From contig CM043789.1 of the NCBI GenBank assembly GCA_023974075.1, forward strand, positions 38,317,613-38,381,612: a stretch of 64,000 nt of DNA, in the 5' to 3' direction. Positions 35,888 to 50,052 of the stretch are shown piece after piece. The notes under the pieces were generated by a model. That model was not told the origin of the DNA, ran no database searches, and saw nothing but the letters and a program-made list of their open reading frames with translations. Both the position numbers and the translations under genes were made by a program. Within the stretch, counting starts at the first letter, position 1, and the number at the start of each line of letters is the position of its first letter. The DNA comes from Chaenocephalus aceratus. Taxonomy: Eukaryota > Chordata > Actinopteri > Perciformes > Channichthyidae.

Positions 35888-37779
35888 ACACACCCACGCA
35901 CGAACAGGATCAGGTTTGGACACTCATACTTTTTATTATCACCTTGAACAAGCACTGTATGTAGACATTTCAGGCTGTGTTTTTAATTCTGACTAAAAGA
36001 CAACACTGATAAAATGTGCTTAGTGTGCTGAGTCCTACATTGTTGCCTGTCATAATGATTTTGTGTTTACTGTGCCATCTTGGATTTGTTTTTCCATCGG
36101 GGCGGCCGGTGCTTGTCACTACAGCGAAGAGGGAGCGTTCTGCCTCAGGCCACGACGCACTGGTAACGAATGTTCAGCTCATTGGAAAAATAAAGCGTGT
36201 CTGAATTATGTGCTCATGAATCTGTCCGTTGTTTGGATGTGTGAGTCAGACGAGGACGTTCAGTTTGCAAGGCAGTCAGTCACTTCCTGCGTTTTTCTGC
36301 TGACGCCAGGCCGCCGTTAGGCTAATGCAGGTGGAAGGTATTGTTGATAGGCTCTTTGTGCTTTATACTGCATGTTGAGCTTTAACACACTGTCCGGCAG
36401 AAGCAGCCTTGCCGCTATTTTTAGACGGGTACAGCTGCTCCTTAGCACCCACCCTTAAACCAGCCATTCACCAGAGATTTATGGCACGGGCCCATGAGAA
36501 ACAGCTGTAGTGTCTTGCCACTTGCTTGTGTAAGGAGTGCGAACTGTGGTTTAATAAGAATTGTATTTAATTTGTGTATGCGTATACACAACAGCTGACG
36601 GCAGTATTACATGTGGCTATCAGTGAGTGGGATGCCTCACGCAATCCAACGTTTTAAAACCACAAGATTGGAGCGTCCGGTGCTGCAGCAATGAGTCAGG
36701 CTCTGGTCACAAACGCCACCTGGGTCCAACACAAGTTCAACACTTGTGGCGAGCTGCTCCCCCACAACACCATGTGTCCCTGCATGTTAGCTCAGCATTC
36801 TGTACGTGCGCATCTGAAAAACAACATTTTAGTTTGTCCCCGACGAAGGTGACGCTGCGTTTGCTCACGCGACCCTGGAGAGGACGGAGGAAAGATTCCT
36901 GGGACTTTGTGTTTTGTTTAAAACTCAGATGTGCCCTTTTGTTAATGACTGTCCCCCTGATACTGTATCTACAGTGCAGCTCACAGCCTCGTCACATGAT
37001 TACAGTCGTGTAAATTGTCCGGAAGCTTCTATGGAGCTACGGCAGAGAAATTGGCCTGGTGGTGGTAACCTTTATAAGAGTGTGTGCGTGTGCGTGCGTG
37101 CGTGTGTGTGTTGGGGATGGGCGCTAAATACGCAGCTCCCACAGCCTCACTATAGCAGCTAAGCTTAAGTTTAGCTTATCACTCTCAGTTTGTTGTCTCC
37201 ATTATTCAAAAGGACACCTTATCAGTTGGGCCGACTCGTATTTAGCCTTCCCCGCTGTGAGCTCCACACAATGATGTTCTACATTGTTCCACATTAGCTC
37301 TGGTGTCTATTTCAGCAGTTCTCTATCCATTTATTGATGCATGTCTTCCATTGATCCAGGCATTGATTTGCCAGGCAATCCATTATCCATCTGTCTGTTT
37401 CAGCTGGCTTTTAAATGATCCGTCAGATTGAGCTATTAAGGGGAGTAGTGGTGAAGTCCAAAGGTTGGTGATACATTCAGGGAGAGATGGTGCTCTGAGT
37501 GTGTGTGTCTGAGTGTGTGTTTGGGGGTTGGGTAAAGGTATTGTCAGGCATTTATAGGTATTCAATCATTTTAAATGAACACAGTTTTGGTATTGGTGTG
37601 GATCTCATAAGTATAATTTATCATAGGGTAACATTATCAAGTGCAACACAACATTTGTGGGATTAGATAATTACCAAATGAGTGGCAATAACCACAACTC
37701 TGTGTTTAACATTTGGGAAGATTGCTTCTTTGTTAAATATGTCTGTTAAGTATTAAGAAACAGCCAAGGAACAGTTAGC

Positions 37780-38070
37780 GTAGCTAGGTTTAGCATAAAG
37801 ATAGGGGGAAACAGCTAGCTTAGTTTGGTCCAAAGTGGAAAAATATAATTACCAACCCTTAAACAAGTCATTAATTAACACCTTCTAGATTGTTCTTTTA
37901 TTCTGTACACACATTGAATAATTAAAACAGCAATGTGTAGTTTAACATGATGCTACATGCTGAAACTAGCTTATGGCTAAGGAGATTGAGTTAGCTACAG
38001 CTAAGCTAATTATCTCATAGTTTCATACTAAACGGAGAGATACGAGAGAACCATAAAGGTGTTTGAATAT
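37780..38070. repeat. Dispersed repeat rich in 'gctagc/agctaagcta'
   Basis: The blocks 'cgtagctaggtttagcataa', 'ggggaaacagctagcttag' and 'agctacagctaagctaatt' are typical of an abundant teleost repeat. A related fragment in the other orientation lies at 43860-43990. Confidence 0.5.
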
Positions 38071-39361
38071 TTCAACATTTTAAATAGTCCTCAATGTTTT
38101 GAAGAAATTCTACGGACCTGAAACTTATGAAAACTTTCAGATATCAATAGGATAAACTAAAAAAACTGCTTGGTCATCAAGCTAAATAAAAACGGTCTGT
38201 TTGTCTTCGTTTACGAAAAGTTTACATTTTCAAGGTTTTTAACTGAATATTTAGGAAAAACACTTCCTTTATGCATTCTACCTCTACCTTTACGTTTCTG
38301 GGAATTTATTTCACAGGGATTTTCTTTTATACAGCAACGTAGGCTCAAATGTTTGATGTTTTGTACTTTTCTGAATTATCCAGGTTTTCCAGGGTAACGC
38401 TTTAATCTTCCTGTGAGGACACACTTTGAGGAAACAAAGAAAATGCCACCAGCCAAACATAGATGTGGGGGGCTAAGATGTGGGGGATTCCAGATTGAGA
38501 TGCAAGATGGATTCATATATATTCATGAATTCAGTCAGAAAAGTCAAACGGAAGCAGTATGATAATCTCGCAGTAATTGCATTTTTCCCTCCAACTGTTT
38601 ATAGCAGACTCGAGCGCCACATCCATAGACGTGCGACGGGAAGAGCAAGAGTGTTACGGCGCTGAACAGTGGATACACTCTGACCCCGTACCGAAGGCCA
38701 GTCAATCCACCGCCGGGTCAAGTGGTGGTTATGCCAAATCCATCGGATTCATGGGTAATGGGATGGCTATCATTACTCTTTAGATAGTCAATTATATGTT
38801 TAATTAAGCAAGTGAGACATCAGATAATTGAACTATTGACTGGTCTTTCCGAGTCACATTTGTCTTCTGATTCAGGGAGGGGGGCAATGCGGAAAATCAT
38901 ATCAAATTAGTTCGGAGGTATGAGATTGTGATGATCCAGTCTTTTTCTTTCTTTCTAGACAGATGTCCTGACCACTGACAGAAGAACTTTTTCTGGTTTA
39001 ATTTTCTGACAGTGCACTCTTTCTCATCCATGCCTCAGGAAATGCCCCCACAAAAAAAACATCCAAAGGGCCATATTTCAAACTATCAAGCTGTTTTTTT
39101 CATACATGTCAGTCTGCTGGATACATGTCAGCAGCCGTCGGAAAAGTGCTGACATCGCTGCCCTCCTGTCCGGCAGCCCCGCTCCCTCTGTGTGAACTTG
39201 GATTTAGCTCAAGGGTATAGCCACCCTGCTAATGTGATGTAGCTCCGAGAAGGAAACAAATTGGCCTGACGTCTCATACACTGCCTTGTCTTGATTGTGT
39301 GATGGCTTCTACTGCTAATGTGTTACGATGGGTAGACCTGCACGGGGAGGGAGACGGGTTT

Positions 39362-39475
39362 TGTGTGTGTGTGTGTGTTCGAGAGAGAGAGAGAGAGAAA
39401 AAGAGCGAGGGAGGGAGGGAGGGAGGGAGGGAGGCAGGGAGGGAGGGAGGGAGGGAGGGGGGGAAGTGAGGGAGG
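39362..39475. repeat. Compound (GT)n-(GA)n-(GGGA)n microsatellite
   Basis: A GT run, then gagagaga, then repeated GGGA units. The ORFs on both strands here are low-complexity. Confidence 0.95.
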
Positions 39476-40667
39476 ATGGGGGAAGGGCCTCAGTCTGCAA
39501 GATCAGCACAAGTGGAATTGCATTGATTCAGTTAACTGCAGAGTTGGAGCGTGATGTGGAATTCTGTTTATCAAGGGTGGAGTTTACACGATAGGCTCCA
39601 TTTTGATCTTATTTTCTACATCACATTCATAATCAGTCCCTGCTCCCTTTTTTACTTTCAGCCATAAGATGTAAGCTCATTATTAAACATATAACTGAGC
39701 CCCACCTTGAGTTTGACATGCTTTAATAAGATGAGCACATGTGTTTTTTTTTACTGAATTACTGTCTTGATTTAAATGGAAACACATTGTTTGTTTCCTC
39801 AGTGTCTTTTGCACCAAATTCATCAAAAGGGAAATGCTTGCACAGCTCATGTTTCGACTCTGGCAGATACACAGTCTGTAAACAACATTATAATCCGCAT
39901 TAATCTACAAGATATGATGCAAACATTTGACATCGTTTTCTGTAAATCACCAGGAAATATGCCGCATATTCCGAGTAAATACTGACTTGTGTTGTTATAC
40001 TCAAGCGGAAAGCCACTGGCCCAGAAACGACATCTGCTGAATCTCCAGAAAAAAATGCTAAATAAACCTCAAACATCGTACTAATTATAGGGAATAGATT
40101 GCTGCTTTCTAATTGGCTGCTTATTATTAATAGGGAGTGTTTGAAAATACACAGACAATACTGGAGGCTATTGTCAGACAAAAGGTGATGAATTTACAAG
40201 ACTGAAAGTAAAAATATAGAAGGCTTATTCCGAAAATGACTAAATCTTGATGAGATTGGCCAATATACTTTTACGACGTGCAGTCTGTCCGTATTTTTGG
40301 CATTCAGAGAGAGGATGCACGTATTGTAAATTAACGAGGCCCCCTTTAAAACATGCATTTAAAACGGCCATGTTGCAGTATATTTTATTTTCTCCTTTAC
40401 CTCTCCTCCCTTCTCTTTCCTCTCCTCCATCTAGCAGTAGGGAATTTGTCTCTAAGGGTTTATCATGACTGCCTCATATTTCCCCCCACCACCCCAGTTT
40501 GTCATTTTGCTGATCCAGACGCTTTTCCATATTTCAGTATTCTTATCATCCGCTGGCAGTAAGATGATCCATTTCACTTATTTCTTAGAAGTGTGACTGT
40601 AGCCCAAGTCAATATCTGCAGAATGAATTCAGTGAATCACCGAGGAGGGGCAGCTAGTTAGCGTCCG

Positions 40668-40710
40668 CGGAGGTGGTGGAGGTGGTGGTGGTGGTGGTGG
40701 TACTGGTGGC
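40668..40710. repeat. (GGT)n microsatellite
   Basis: About a dozen GGT/GGA triplets, followed by a T10 run. Confidence 0.9.
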
Positions 40711-40734
40711 GCAGGACTGTTTTTTTTTTATACA

Positions 40735-41310
40735 GAGTCAGCAAGGGTAAAATGTCAAGCATTTCTTAGGGAAGGGGCTCCATAGGATTCCATTTGAAGC
40801 TTTAATCTTAATTGAGAGCATCGCACATTGATATTCCATAGGCCTCTTTGCCCTTCGCCTCTCAGCTACTTTCATTTAGAGGACAGCCGTACTGCACTAG
40901 AGCATGGGGATTGCTTTGTCAGACAGCCAAGAGGCCAAAGGCAAGGTCAACTCTCTTTGTAACGGTGGCTCGCTATGGAGTGAAAGGCATCCCCTCTTTG
41001 ATGCCGTCAGTACTTTTGTAAAACATTTCCGAGTCTTCCTGAAGTGACGCCGAGTCTATTTTGACCTTATTTTGGGAAGAGATATTGCAGATAACTCTTT
41101 TTTTAGTGCATCATATCAGGTACGCACCTTGACAAATGCCTGACTTGTGGATGTAAACACATTCTCCCCCACAGCTCAAGGCCAAACAAAATGATGATTT
41201 AATGCAATGTGGAGTAAAAGAAGACATTTGCATATTGAGCAGTCAGAGAGAGTTCATTTAGGCAGCTGCGAATATTATTCAATTATGCTCGAGATTATCT
41301 GAAGTAATCG
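40735..41310. promoter_or_regulatory. Candidate conserved non-coding element(s)
   Basis: This repeat-free block about 10 kb from MAFB has dense potential factor sites. They include AAGGTCA (40943-40949), a perfect octamer ATTTGCAT (41226-41233), and TAAT cores in 'ctttaatcttaattga'. It has the look of developmental enhancer DNA, but conservation was not tested. Confidence 0.2.
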
Positions 41311-43429
41311 TTTGATCCTGAGTGTGGACTTCTCAAAGAAGGAAGATATTTGTGCCTCGCAATTTTGACGTTGCGGAGCTCACAATGGGTGCAGTAGCGT
41401 CCCCTAATCCTCAAACAAAGGGGAAGGACTAACTGGCCCTGCAGATGCAGCGATAAGGCCCATGTCATCAAGTAAGGTGAGGAGAGGAGGAAGGTGCGGG
41501 ACGGCAACGCTCTCGCCGCTCCTGTGGGAAGAGTCGTCATGCCACCTTTCCAGAGGTGATGAAAACAGATGGAAATAAAGACACACACACACCCACAGAA
41601 ACCGTTTACAGCTGAGTGCACAGCCCCTATCCGTGGGACTGAGGACCGAGCTCGCCTCCATTTCTCATGCTCCTGCCTCGGCCCGCTGCTGACACAGATA
41701 TACTGTAAAGAGATAGCGGCACAGATAGGTATGCATGTGCATGTCAAAGTAGCCCCCGGGGGTTAGCCGCTCGGAAAACACAGGGAGTGAAGGGATAACA
41801 TGGGATCCACCTGCCACACTTTCCTCATTAATCTCAAACATTTATGTGACACTATTTGGGAACTACGGCTCGAGATAACAAGTGTTTCTTCTGCTGATGA
41901 AACAATGCATCAGGATTAAGGGATTAGTCCTTCAAAGATGTGTTTTACTAGCACATATGAATAACAGGTTTCCTATGCACGGGGCTGTGGCTTCTGACAG
42001 ATTTATCAGGTGATCGTGGCTTGATAAAGCTTCAGAGAGGCTGCTCCTATTTCAAAGTCTCCTCCTCGGATTCTGTGGGAAAGCCCGACGCTCCTGCTTT
42101 CCACTCCTTCCACGGATCAACCACAACAACAGCATTTACTAAACACCTCAGACGAATCAACGCAGTTAGACTCCAGATCTATTCAGACAACAAAGCAGCT
42201 GAACTCCTCAACTAGGCATTGGGAAATAATCATTAAAGGGAGGGTTCACTTTATCACGGATCAATTCAATCTATTGCAGCCAGGCAGTGATACTCCTTCC
42301 TATAACCTACTTTCTAACTTTTAAAGGGGACATGAAAGGATTGTTGAAAATTATTTTTTCCCCCCTTTATGTCAAAGGTTGCTGTTTGACAATATCTGCT
42401 AATTTAGCAATACATTACACAATCAGGGTCTTTAGACATTTAGTCCTATTGATGCGAGGAAACTCGAGGAGATTCATTTTTCAGTCCGGAAAGAGGATGC
42501 GCAAGGTCCACACATGAGTCAAAGCTGTTCCTCTCTGCGGGATTTAAATATAGCCCCGCTCGCCGTTACTGCTGTCACTCACAGACTTATGGCGACCTTT
42601 TGACCTGGCCTGTACAAAAGAGACTTGAAACTGACATGAACACTCTGAAATGTTTTTCACCAGAGCAGCCACACAGAGGCAGAGACGCTTTTGAAGCCTC
42701 TGCGTTATCAGCTTGATCGTGTGTCATGGTTTTGTTTTCACTCACACATGTCAGATATGTGTCTGATGTTTCATCAGAAGACGGGAGGCAGGCAGATGGG
42801 GGGTTCCCACAACAATTGGACAGTTGGAACGGTTTTCAATACCTGATGTGCAGCCCGAGGTCAGAGTTGGTCGGGACGCAGCTCAGAGGCCACCTACATG
42901 TGTTGTTTTTCAGGCCGGACATGTTGGTGCTGCAGACCAATGCTCAGCCACGTGTGGGCGGTGTGTTGCTTCACACTGTTCACTTTCTCTTCTCCCACAA
43001 TGGACTGCCTTTTTGCAGTTTTACATTGGTGAAATCATCCAGTTACTTTTTGACTTTTGCAGACTATAAGGACTTGTAAAGTGAGTTAATAATCAGCTGT
43101 ATCTCATGATAATATTACAAATAATACAGTACAAAGCAATTCAGCACTCGATTGACACTTTTTACAGCAGCTTTGATCAATTATTGGACACTGTGGTAAA
43201 AACTATAACAGTTCAACAAAAATTAAATAGAATTACATTTTGTACAGATATTAATGTACCTCAGAGGAAGAATCCTTCTGACTTTGGTGATTTTCATATT
43301 TTTCCTTTTCTCCTTGCCACCATGAGGTTGATATGGGTTTGGTTTTGAAAGATATGTCTTAAGGGTTAAAGGATGGATTGTCATGTGACATTGTCCTCTC
43401 AGGGTGAAGTGTTAGTTAAACAAAGAGAG

Positions 43430-43560
43430 TCATGACAGTCATTATTATACTTGCTAAGTGTCAACATGTCATTATTGTCATTACTAGCATGATAGCATGC
43501 TGGTGTTAGCATTCAACTCAAAGCCCTGGTACAGCGGAATAGATTCATGGCATGGCCGAA
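43430..43560. repeat. Dispersed repeat ('gctagcatgctg' type)
   Basis: The sequence actagcatgatagcatgctg, then gtgttagcattcaactcaaa, matches a widespread fish repeat motif. Confidence 0.45.
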
Positions 43561-43859
43561 TACACTTAGTCTTATTGTATGGAACACATTGTTTTGAAAT
43601 AACAAGCCTTTTTATAAATTAAATCGATCAAATGAAAAGGGTTTAAAGATTAAGGAAATGTTCATCCAACTTTGAAAACCCTTCCCAGCTTTATGAAGCC
43701 TTTAAAATCTTTAAGCTTTTTTTTATGTTTAAGGCATAAATTTACACTCTTACTTTTACTGTGTTGGTTCATTCTTGCTGCTCTCAGCTTTTTTCAACAT
43801 GAAAAGCTCTGAATAAACAACGGCAGACACACTGTGATAATTAGTGAGCTCTACAGGGG

Positions 43860-44040
43860 CTGGGAAGAAGATTCCTTTCAACCTTTAGGCGAGCTAGCTA
43901 GCTGTTTCCTCCCGTTTCCAGTCTTTTGGTTAAGCTAAGCAAAGTGGCTGCTGCTTGCCGGCTCCCAAAACACAACGCTACATCTATTTGGCTTTTATCC
44001 GAAGCGACTTACAGCCACTGTATTCTAATATAGTAGGTAC
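43860..44040. repeat. Repeat fragment plus SINE tail
   Basis: 'gctagctgtttcctcccg' and 'ttaagctaagcaaag' belong to the same repeat class as 37780-38070. They are followed by ggcttttatccgaagcgact, the reversed SINE tail. Confidence 0.45.
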
Positions 44041-45362
44041 AACCCCTACAAATATACAGATATTGATTTATTTGAGTGTAGTCTTAACAGATGAGATTTC
44101 AGTCTGCAATTGAAGATGTGTAGATTTTCTACCGTGCACCGTGTACCGGCTCTCTTGGAGCCAAGAGAGCAAACGGTAGTGACCAAAAGGTACAATTAAT
44201 CCTTTGAAACGGTAACGAATCATCAGCTGTTTGTCTACAGTTGGTTTTTGGCCAAATAACAGTTTTGTAAGCAGGTTTAAATGAATATATGATCAATAAT
44301 ATTGGTATTGTATAGCAGGTATAAGCATGTACTGTTTTTGTTAACGTTCATTATTTGCATGTAACCATGAGAATTTTATTTCTGTTTGCAACAATCAAGA
44401 TGTATGTGACTGGCATTAGGTTCAAAGGATTTGGTTCACAAACTATCTATCTTAAATTCAGTGGGAACACGTATCACACCCTCTATAAACGTTGTTGTTT
44501 ACCCGTAACCTTTCATTTCATTCTTTTGAGAAGTAAGTGTTTCTTTTTTTTCTGCCGTTGAATCCCAGAACAAAGTACTTCCTGTATCTTGACCACAAAA
44601 AGAGCAAACAAGTACATGGGTTCACTTTAGTATAAAAGGCCGTCGTCCCCTTAAATAGACGCCTTATAAGCTCCATCGTGGCCAATCACACGCTTCTTCC
44701 CCGACAGTCCGACCACAGCGCACAGATGGTTGTTACTCTGTTGTTGTAGCGGAGCCTCAACATCGCGCATGATGACAAAGATGGCCACGAAATCAAAGAA
44801 TGGGTGTGTGAACAACTGTTGTGCCAAAGACGCAGGGACAGATACTGCTGTGCTGAAATCCTCTTAAAGAAAAAAGATTATATGGCTTTAAGTTCAGCAC
44901 AGGCCTTCTGAGAAACACGAGGGAAGAGTTACGACACAAGGGAGATGTTAACATGACACACTGGTGGGAGAGCGACACACCCAATTCCAAGGAGGCCTGC
45001 GAGACTTTAGCAGAACGTATGACAGATTCTCATGTCAGTGACACCCGCAGAAACTTATAAAGAAGGGTGTCGAATGGTACATGGGCAGTGGCCGTTTTGA
45101 TTTCAAACCCTTTCATATGTTCATGTCTACTTTTCTCAGTCTTTATGAGAGACTCTAAACTAACGGTGTGTCAACAAAAATATCAGTCCACCAACTAAAC
45201 TTGCTCAAGATAATAGTTTTTCTGCGGATACCTTCTTGCGGTTCCTGCTTTTTGAAAGCTCCTACAATGTAAGAGCAAGTAACCATGACGACTTCATTAT
45301 AACAATTGGGTCTAAAAAAACATTCCCACCAAAACATCTTAAAGTTATTAGTGCCAAACGAA

Positions 45363-45460
45363 GGTTAAGGTTAGTTTATTTATAAAGCACATTTTCACAC
45401 ACAAATCAATTCAAAGAGCTTTACATCGGCAATAACACATCAAACAATTAAAAACAAAAT
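45363..45460. repeat. Retroelement 3'-end-like repeat
   Basis: The sequence gtttatttataaagcacatt, with 'aaagagctttacat', is a common teleost LINE-end motif. Confidence 0.4.
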
Positions 45461-47513
45461 AATACGACACAAGGGAGATGTTAACATGAAACGAAGACCT
45501 ACTTTTCCCTAAACATGTAGTCCTTTTTATGATTTAACTACTGTAAGTATACATAATATATACTTGTTGTTACATTTTGGAGTGCCTTCCTATGTATCCT
45601 GTTTTGTTCCAATTGCACCCGACACATGTTTCATCTATCGTTGAGAATACGGGGCAACCTGTTATCTGTTTCCTGATTTATCTCCTACATTTAAACCCAC
45701 CATAAAAACATGCTTGTCTTCCCTTTAGTTTCCTCAAAGTTAGCAAGAACTGTTTACTTTCTCATCCTCAGGGCTCTTCAGTCCCACCATTACTTTTTCC
45801 TGGATGCGAGTTTGTTATATACCAGAGACATTACACGGTCCCTGAGGCCTGGACCTGATTTCCAGGTTGTGTTAAACTCGCCAAGGCGCACATGCTGGCG
45901 TCTGAGCAGGAGCTGACCCTTAATCAGCGAAGCGCTGCCAACAGCAACTGAAAGCCACAATTATCTGCCCTATAGATAGGTAGGTTGTATACAGGGGGCC
46001 AGGGGCTGTGGAAAGGGAAGAGCCTGTCAGGGGGAAAGGGGAGGTGGGGGGAGAGCCTGAGCTAACCTCTGTGGCTCGTGTTTCTACTGTGCACTAATGG
46101 ACGCCTGTCATCGTTATGGACAGAAACAGGAGGGCGCCTGCCAGCTGCATGACCCCCATAAAACAGAACAGGAAATCCTAGCAGGGAATGAAAGGAAAAG
46201 AGATTTGTTCTTTTTTTCTAATCTTCTCTTCAGTGAACCTTCCTTTACTCTTTGGCCTCTTGTTTATGCTGCAAAACTGCAGTGTCACTCGTAAAACTGG
46301 AGAATACGCTCCAAGTACGTAAGCAAGTCGAGGTGTCGAGTGTGCTGTTCCTGAAATGAATCTTAACCGTTTAGTCTCTTAGTCTCTTAGTGTTACCCCC
46401 GTTTCGTAGGCGAGTACAACACCTCTGTTTTTTACCCCAGGCTGTTTTTCTATTGTGTATTTCACGCTGGAAGCAACGTGTATAATCATTACATACAGTG
46501 GTTTGCCCTTCGCTCGGTAACCGAAGTCCAGGGTCCGTAATGTGACAGGACTTTGTCACACCTCTGTCAGTGGTGTCCACTGAAACGTGACAAGAACTTT
46601 ATCAACAGGCCTTCCAATCAGATCCCCAGGAGATAACGCTGAACACAACGTCCACAGGAAGCCAGATTCCTTATTACGGCCAATAAGATAGCAAGACAAG
46701 CTTTATTGTACTTCTGAAGCTACACATTAATCCACTCTGTTGCAGCCTGCAGAGCCCATCATGTGATAAACTAACTCATTACCAGTAGTACAATCATAAT
46801 TACAGAGGAATCTTTGAGGATGTGGCTACACTGAGAAAAAGCAACCATAGTCCAAACAGCAGCTAGGGCAATCAAAAAAGAAGGTGACAAACATTAACAG
46901 TCAGGATCACATGATATTCATAAGAATGTGTGGCTTTGTGCAAGAGAGGAAGAAAGTGCACGATCGTCTGTATTTGCATTGCCATGTCTGCTCGTGTGTG
47001 TATGTGTGCCATGTCCATGGAGACGTCTGTGTGCGTGTGTGGCCTCTGCATGATTCACGGTGTCACAACTGCGCACAGAAACGACTGGACATCCTGAACG
47101 GAAACCACAGCCGTCGAAGCTGCGTTTTCCTGCAACACACAACCCAACACTCTCACAGAGAGTCACTTGACTGGACCCTCATATAGGAAGTGAAAGAGGA
47201 AGCCCCTCGTCCATCCTGTCCTCCATCCCAATCTCAGCTCTACTCTTCACGTGAAGCTACTCTTGCAGACAATATGAGACTTTAACTGTTGCAAAACACC
47301 GCGTGAAAGAACTGGCTGAGGCTGGAAACGTCTCGCTATCGGGGGTCAAATGTCTCGTCAGTTGACATTTAGCCACAGGAGATTAGCGCCAATCATTAAT
47401 GTGAACGCAGAATTCACTGATTGATCAATGGGGGTTGTTTGAATCAAATGAATATTTGCTCAGCTGATTCCTATTTGACTATTTTCTATCTTATCTCTGG
47501 TGTTTTCCTCGGA

Positions 47514-47749
47514 CAGTCAGTCAGGTGCTCTGCAACAAGATACCCAGTGTTTAGACAGTGGAACTGGGCCAAACCAACACTGTCCAAGAAGATGGCTATG
47601 ATATCACCGATGGAGGTGGTGAGTGGTGTTCGACCATAGGCTCCGCTGGCCCGGCGTGTCCCTCGTGGCTCAAGGCCTCTGGCTGTGTTCATTGGTGACA
47701 GTGAACGCAGCCGGGCAGCCTGCATTCCTCTGCCTCTCCCCACACAATG
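47514..47749 (+). other. Exon-like segment of unknown gene
   Basis: A pyrimidine-rich acceptor ending cctcggacag precedes the segment. A donor matching GTGAGT follows at 47750, with another GTGAGT at about 47620. No reading frame gives a recognisable protein, so it could be a non-coding RNA exon or a chance match. Confidence 0.2.
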
Positions 47750-50052
47750 GTGAGTATCTGCAGCATTCCTCTGTCTGTGTCCGCTGTCTGAGACGCAGCG
47801 AGGCCTTGGCGAACCCCAGTACTCGGCCGAGAGGTTGGCACCACCGTTAACAGATTGTGATGGACACGTTTGAGTGTCTTCACTGAAAGGCCAGTCGACT
47901 ATAGGCGTTATTTATCGTGTAAGAGCGTGTCGTGGTTACATCGAGAGTGGACATCTTAGTCACGATGTAATAAAAAAAGGCCTCTGCAGAAGTGATTTGG
48001 AAATAATTTAAGAGATGATGATTCTTCCTCTTTACCCTGCTTCATCATCTCCTTTTTCCGTGCAATCGTTCCTTCTCTCCATCTGTTTTTAAAAAATGCA
48101 AGCACGTCTGTTCTAAATCGTTTTCACTGCTCTTTATCCTTCTCCAGCTCTTTTGCTTTCTCTCTTGTTCCGATGCCACAGCCGTGCAGACACCTTTCCC
48201 TCCTGCTGACTCAGTAGCCAGCCTCAGGCGCTGTGGGCTGGGGGTGTTGGTGGCGGGGAGGAGGAGGGAGGGAAGGGGGGAGGGAGGCAGAGAGGGAGTG
48301 GGGGTAGTGTGAGGCTCCCACATCAGGCCCAGCAGCCTATCACATGCGAGAAAAAAGAGCTGGCTAATCGTTTCTACAATGGCACCCTGCACACTGTCAC
48401 ACAGCACCACAAACTGCTCTCCTCGCCAACACTTCTACTGTATTATTCCGCCGTAGCTTAGAAATCCTCATGTGATGTATAAGTGCGCAAACGTACCGCA
48501 CCGAACAAAGAAATGCCCTGTTTGAAAAACCACACCTACGAAAACACATCTGATGCAATGTAAAATATATGCAAGTATTCACATACATGCACACCTTGTA
48601 CCCAGTGTGTTCCAATTGTGCATTTACTAATATACATTCACACATCAGGTTCAAGCTGCTTTATATGGAACAAAGCTAATATCTTCGTGTTTGAATCAAA
48701 TACCTGGATATCAGTATTGGGTTGACTATTTGGCCTTTTAGAATAATTACACCATGAGGTTTTTGATGAATAATTATCAGTAATGTGGATGTAATGGCTA
48801 AGTGCTGGCGACATCACTCCAAAAAATGCCATCACGTTACTAAAATATCAGTCTTTGAAACCAAGAAAGGACGACATTCGTGTCACCTGAAAACATCCCA
48901 ATTATAAACCAGTATTTAGTCTCATATCCTTATGTCCACATACTATATCGTTTCTATTTATTTAAATCTACTTGAGGACGCCTTCTTCAATCTCAAACGC
49001 TGTAGACGTTTTGGAAGGTTTTAATAATTTGCCTGATTGTATCATAAATTACATAAAGACATGTTCAATTGTATTTATTGAAAACAACAACAAAAATCAA
49101 CAAAACATGTGAACTAATTGAACAACAAAATTCTTCAATAATAACTGGGAGGAGTTTTCTGCATCGCAGTCATCTGAGTGGGTTTACTGTTAATGAGGAT
49201 ATTTTACGAGTACACTTTTAAACTAGAAGAAAATTGAACTGTGCCTGTAAACAAAGTCTTGTGCCATATATAAGAGCCACTGATTAACGAGCCTGTCCCG
49301 ATAACATTAAAATATAGAGGAGCATTATTCATTGCCATAACCATCTGGTTTATTTTCTGCTATATCCTTGATGTTCACAAACGCACGCATTTACGTCACG
49401 CACTCCGGTGCAGCGCCGACCTTCAGGGATTCGGCCTGTTCTCAGGGAGGAAAGTGTTTTTGCACCTGTGGTTTGATTTTAGAGCTGCTTTGAGGTCAAA
49501 CCTGTCAGGGGGTCACACATGAAAAGAGAACCTGGTTTCCAGGCTAAAGGGTAGGGCCGTTAACAGAGCCACCTGCCAAGCTCTCACTAAGGGTGGGAAC
49601 AGAGAGAAAGTCTCCTCTGACAGCGAGAAATTGGGAGATTGCTGTAAACTCCATTTACAATGTGACCACTTATCACACATTATTATCACAATGGCCTTGG
49701 AGCTATTACGGTTATCCAAATATTATTGTAGTCCTGAACTGAAAACGATCTGTTGTCAGGGAAATGTGCAAGAGGATTTAAAAATGTAGCAGGACAGAAA
49801 AAAAAAGCCTATGAGGTAAAAAAAAAAATCGGCAAGACGAGCAGCAGTTTGTGCCGACGTGGTCGTTGTTTCTCTCTTCCTCCGTTAATGAATGCAGAGG
49901 TGTTTGTCTGAGGAAGAGAGCGGAGGGGAAGCCTGATTTCCACTCCATTTTATCTGTGCCCCACAGCCCCTGCCAGGCTGCTCTCACATGCAGGGGTCCC
50001 ACAGGAAGCAGCTCTCCATGAAGGGCAAAGGTCGAGAAGGAGAAGAGAAAGC

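Noticed and set aside
41295..41747. 150-aa minus-strand ORF
   Set aside because: The composition and lack of recognisable domains suggest a random ORF in non-coding DNA next to the candidate enhancer block.
47486..47743. 85-aa minus-strand ORF
   Set aside because: I considered a transposase remnant, but no DDE motif or known family pattern can be seen.
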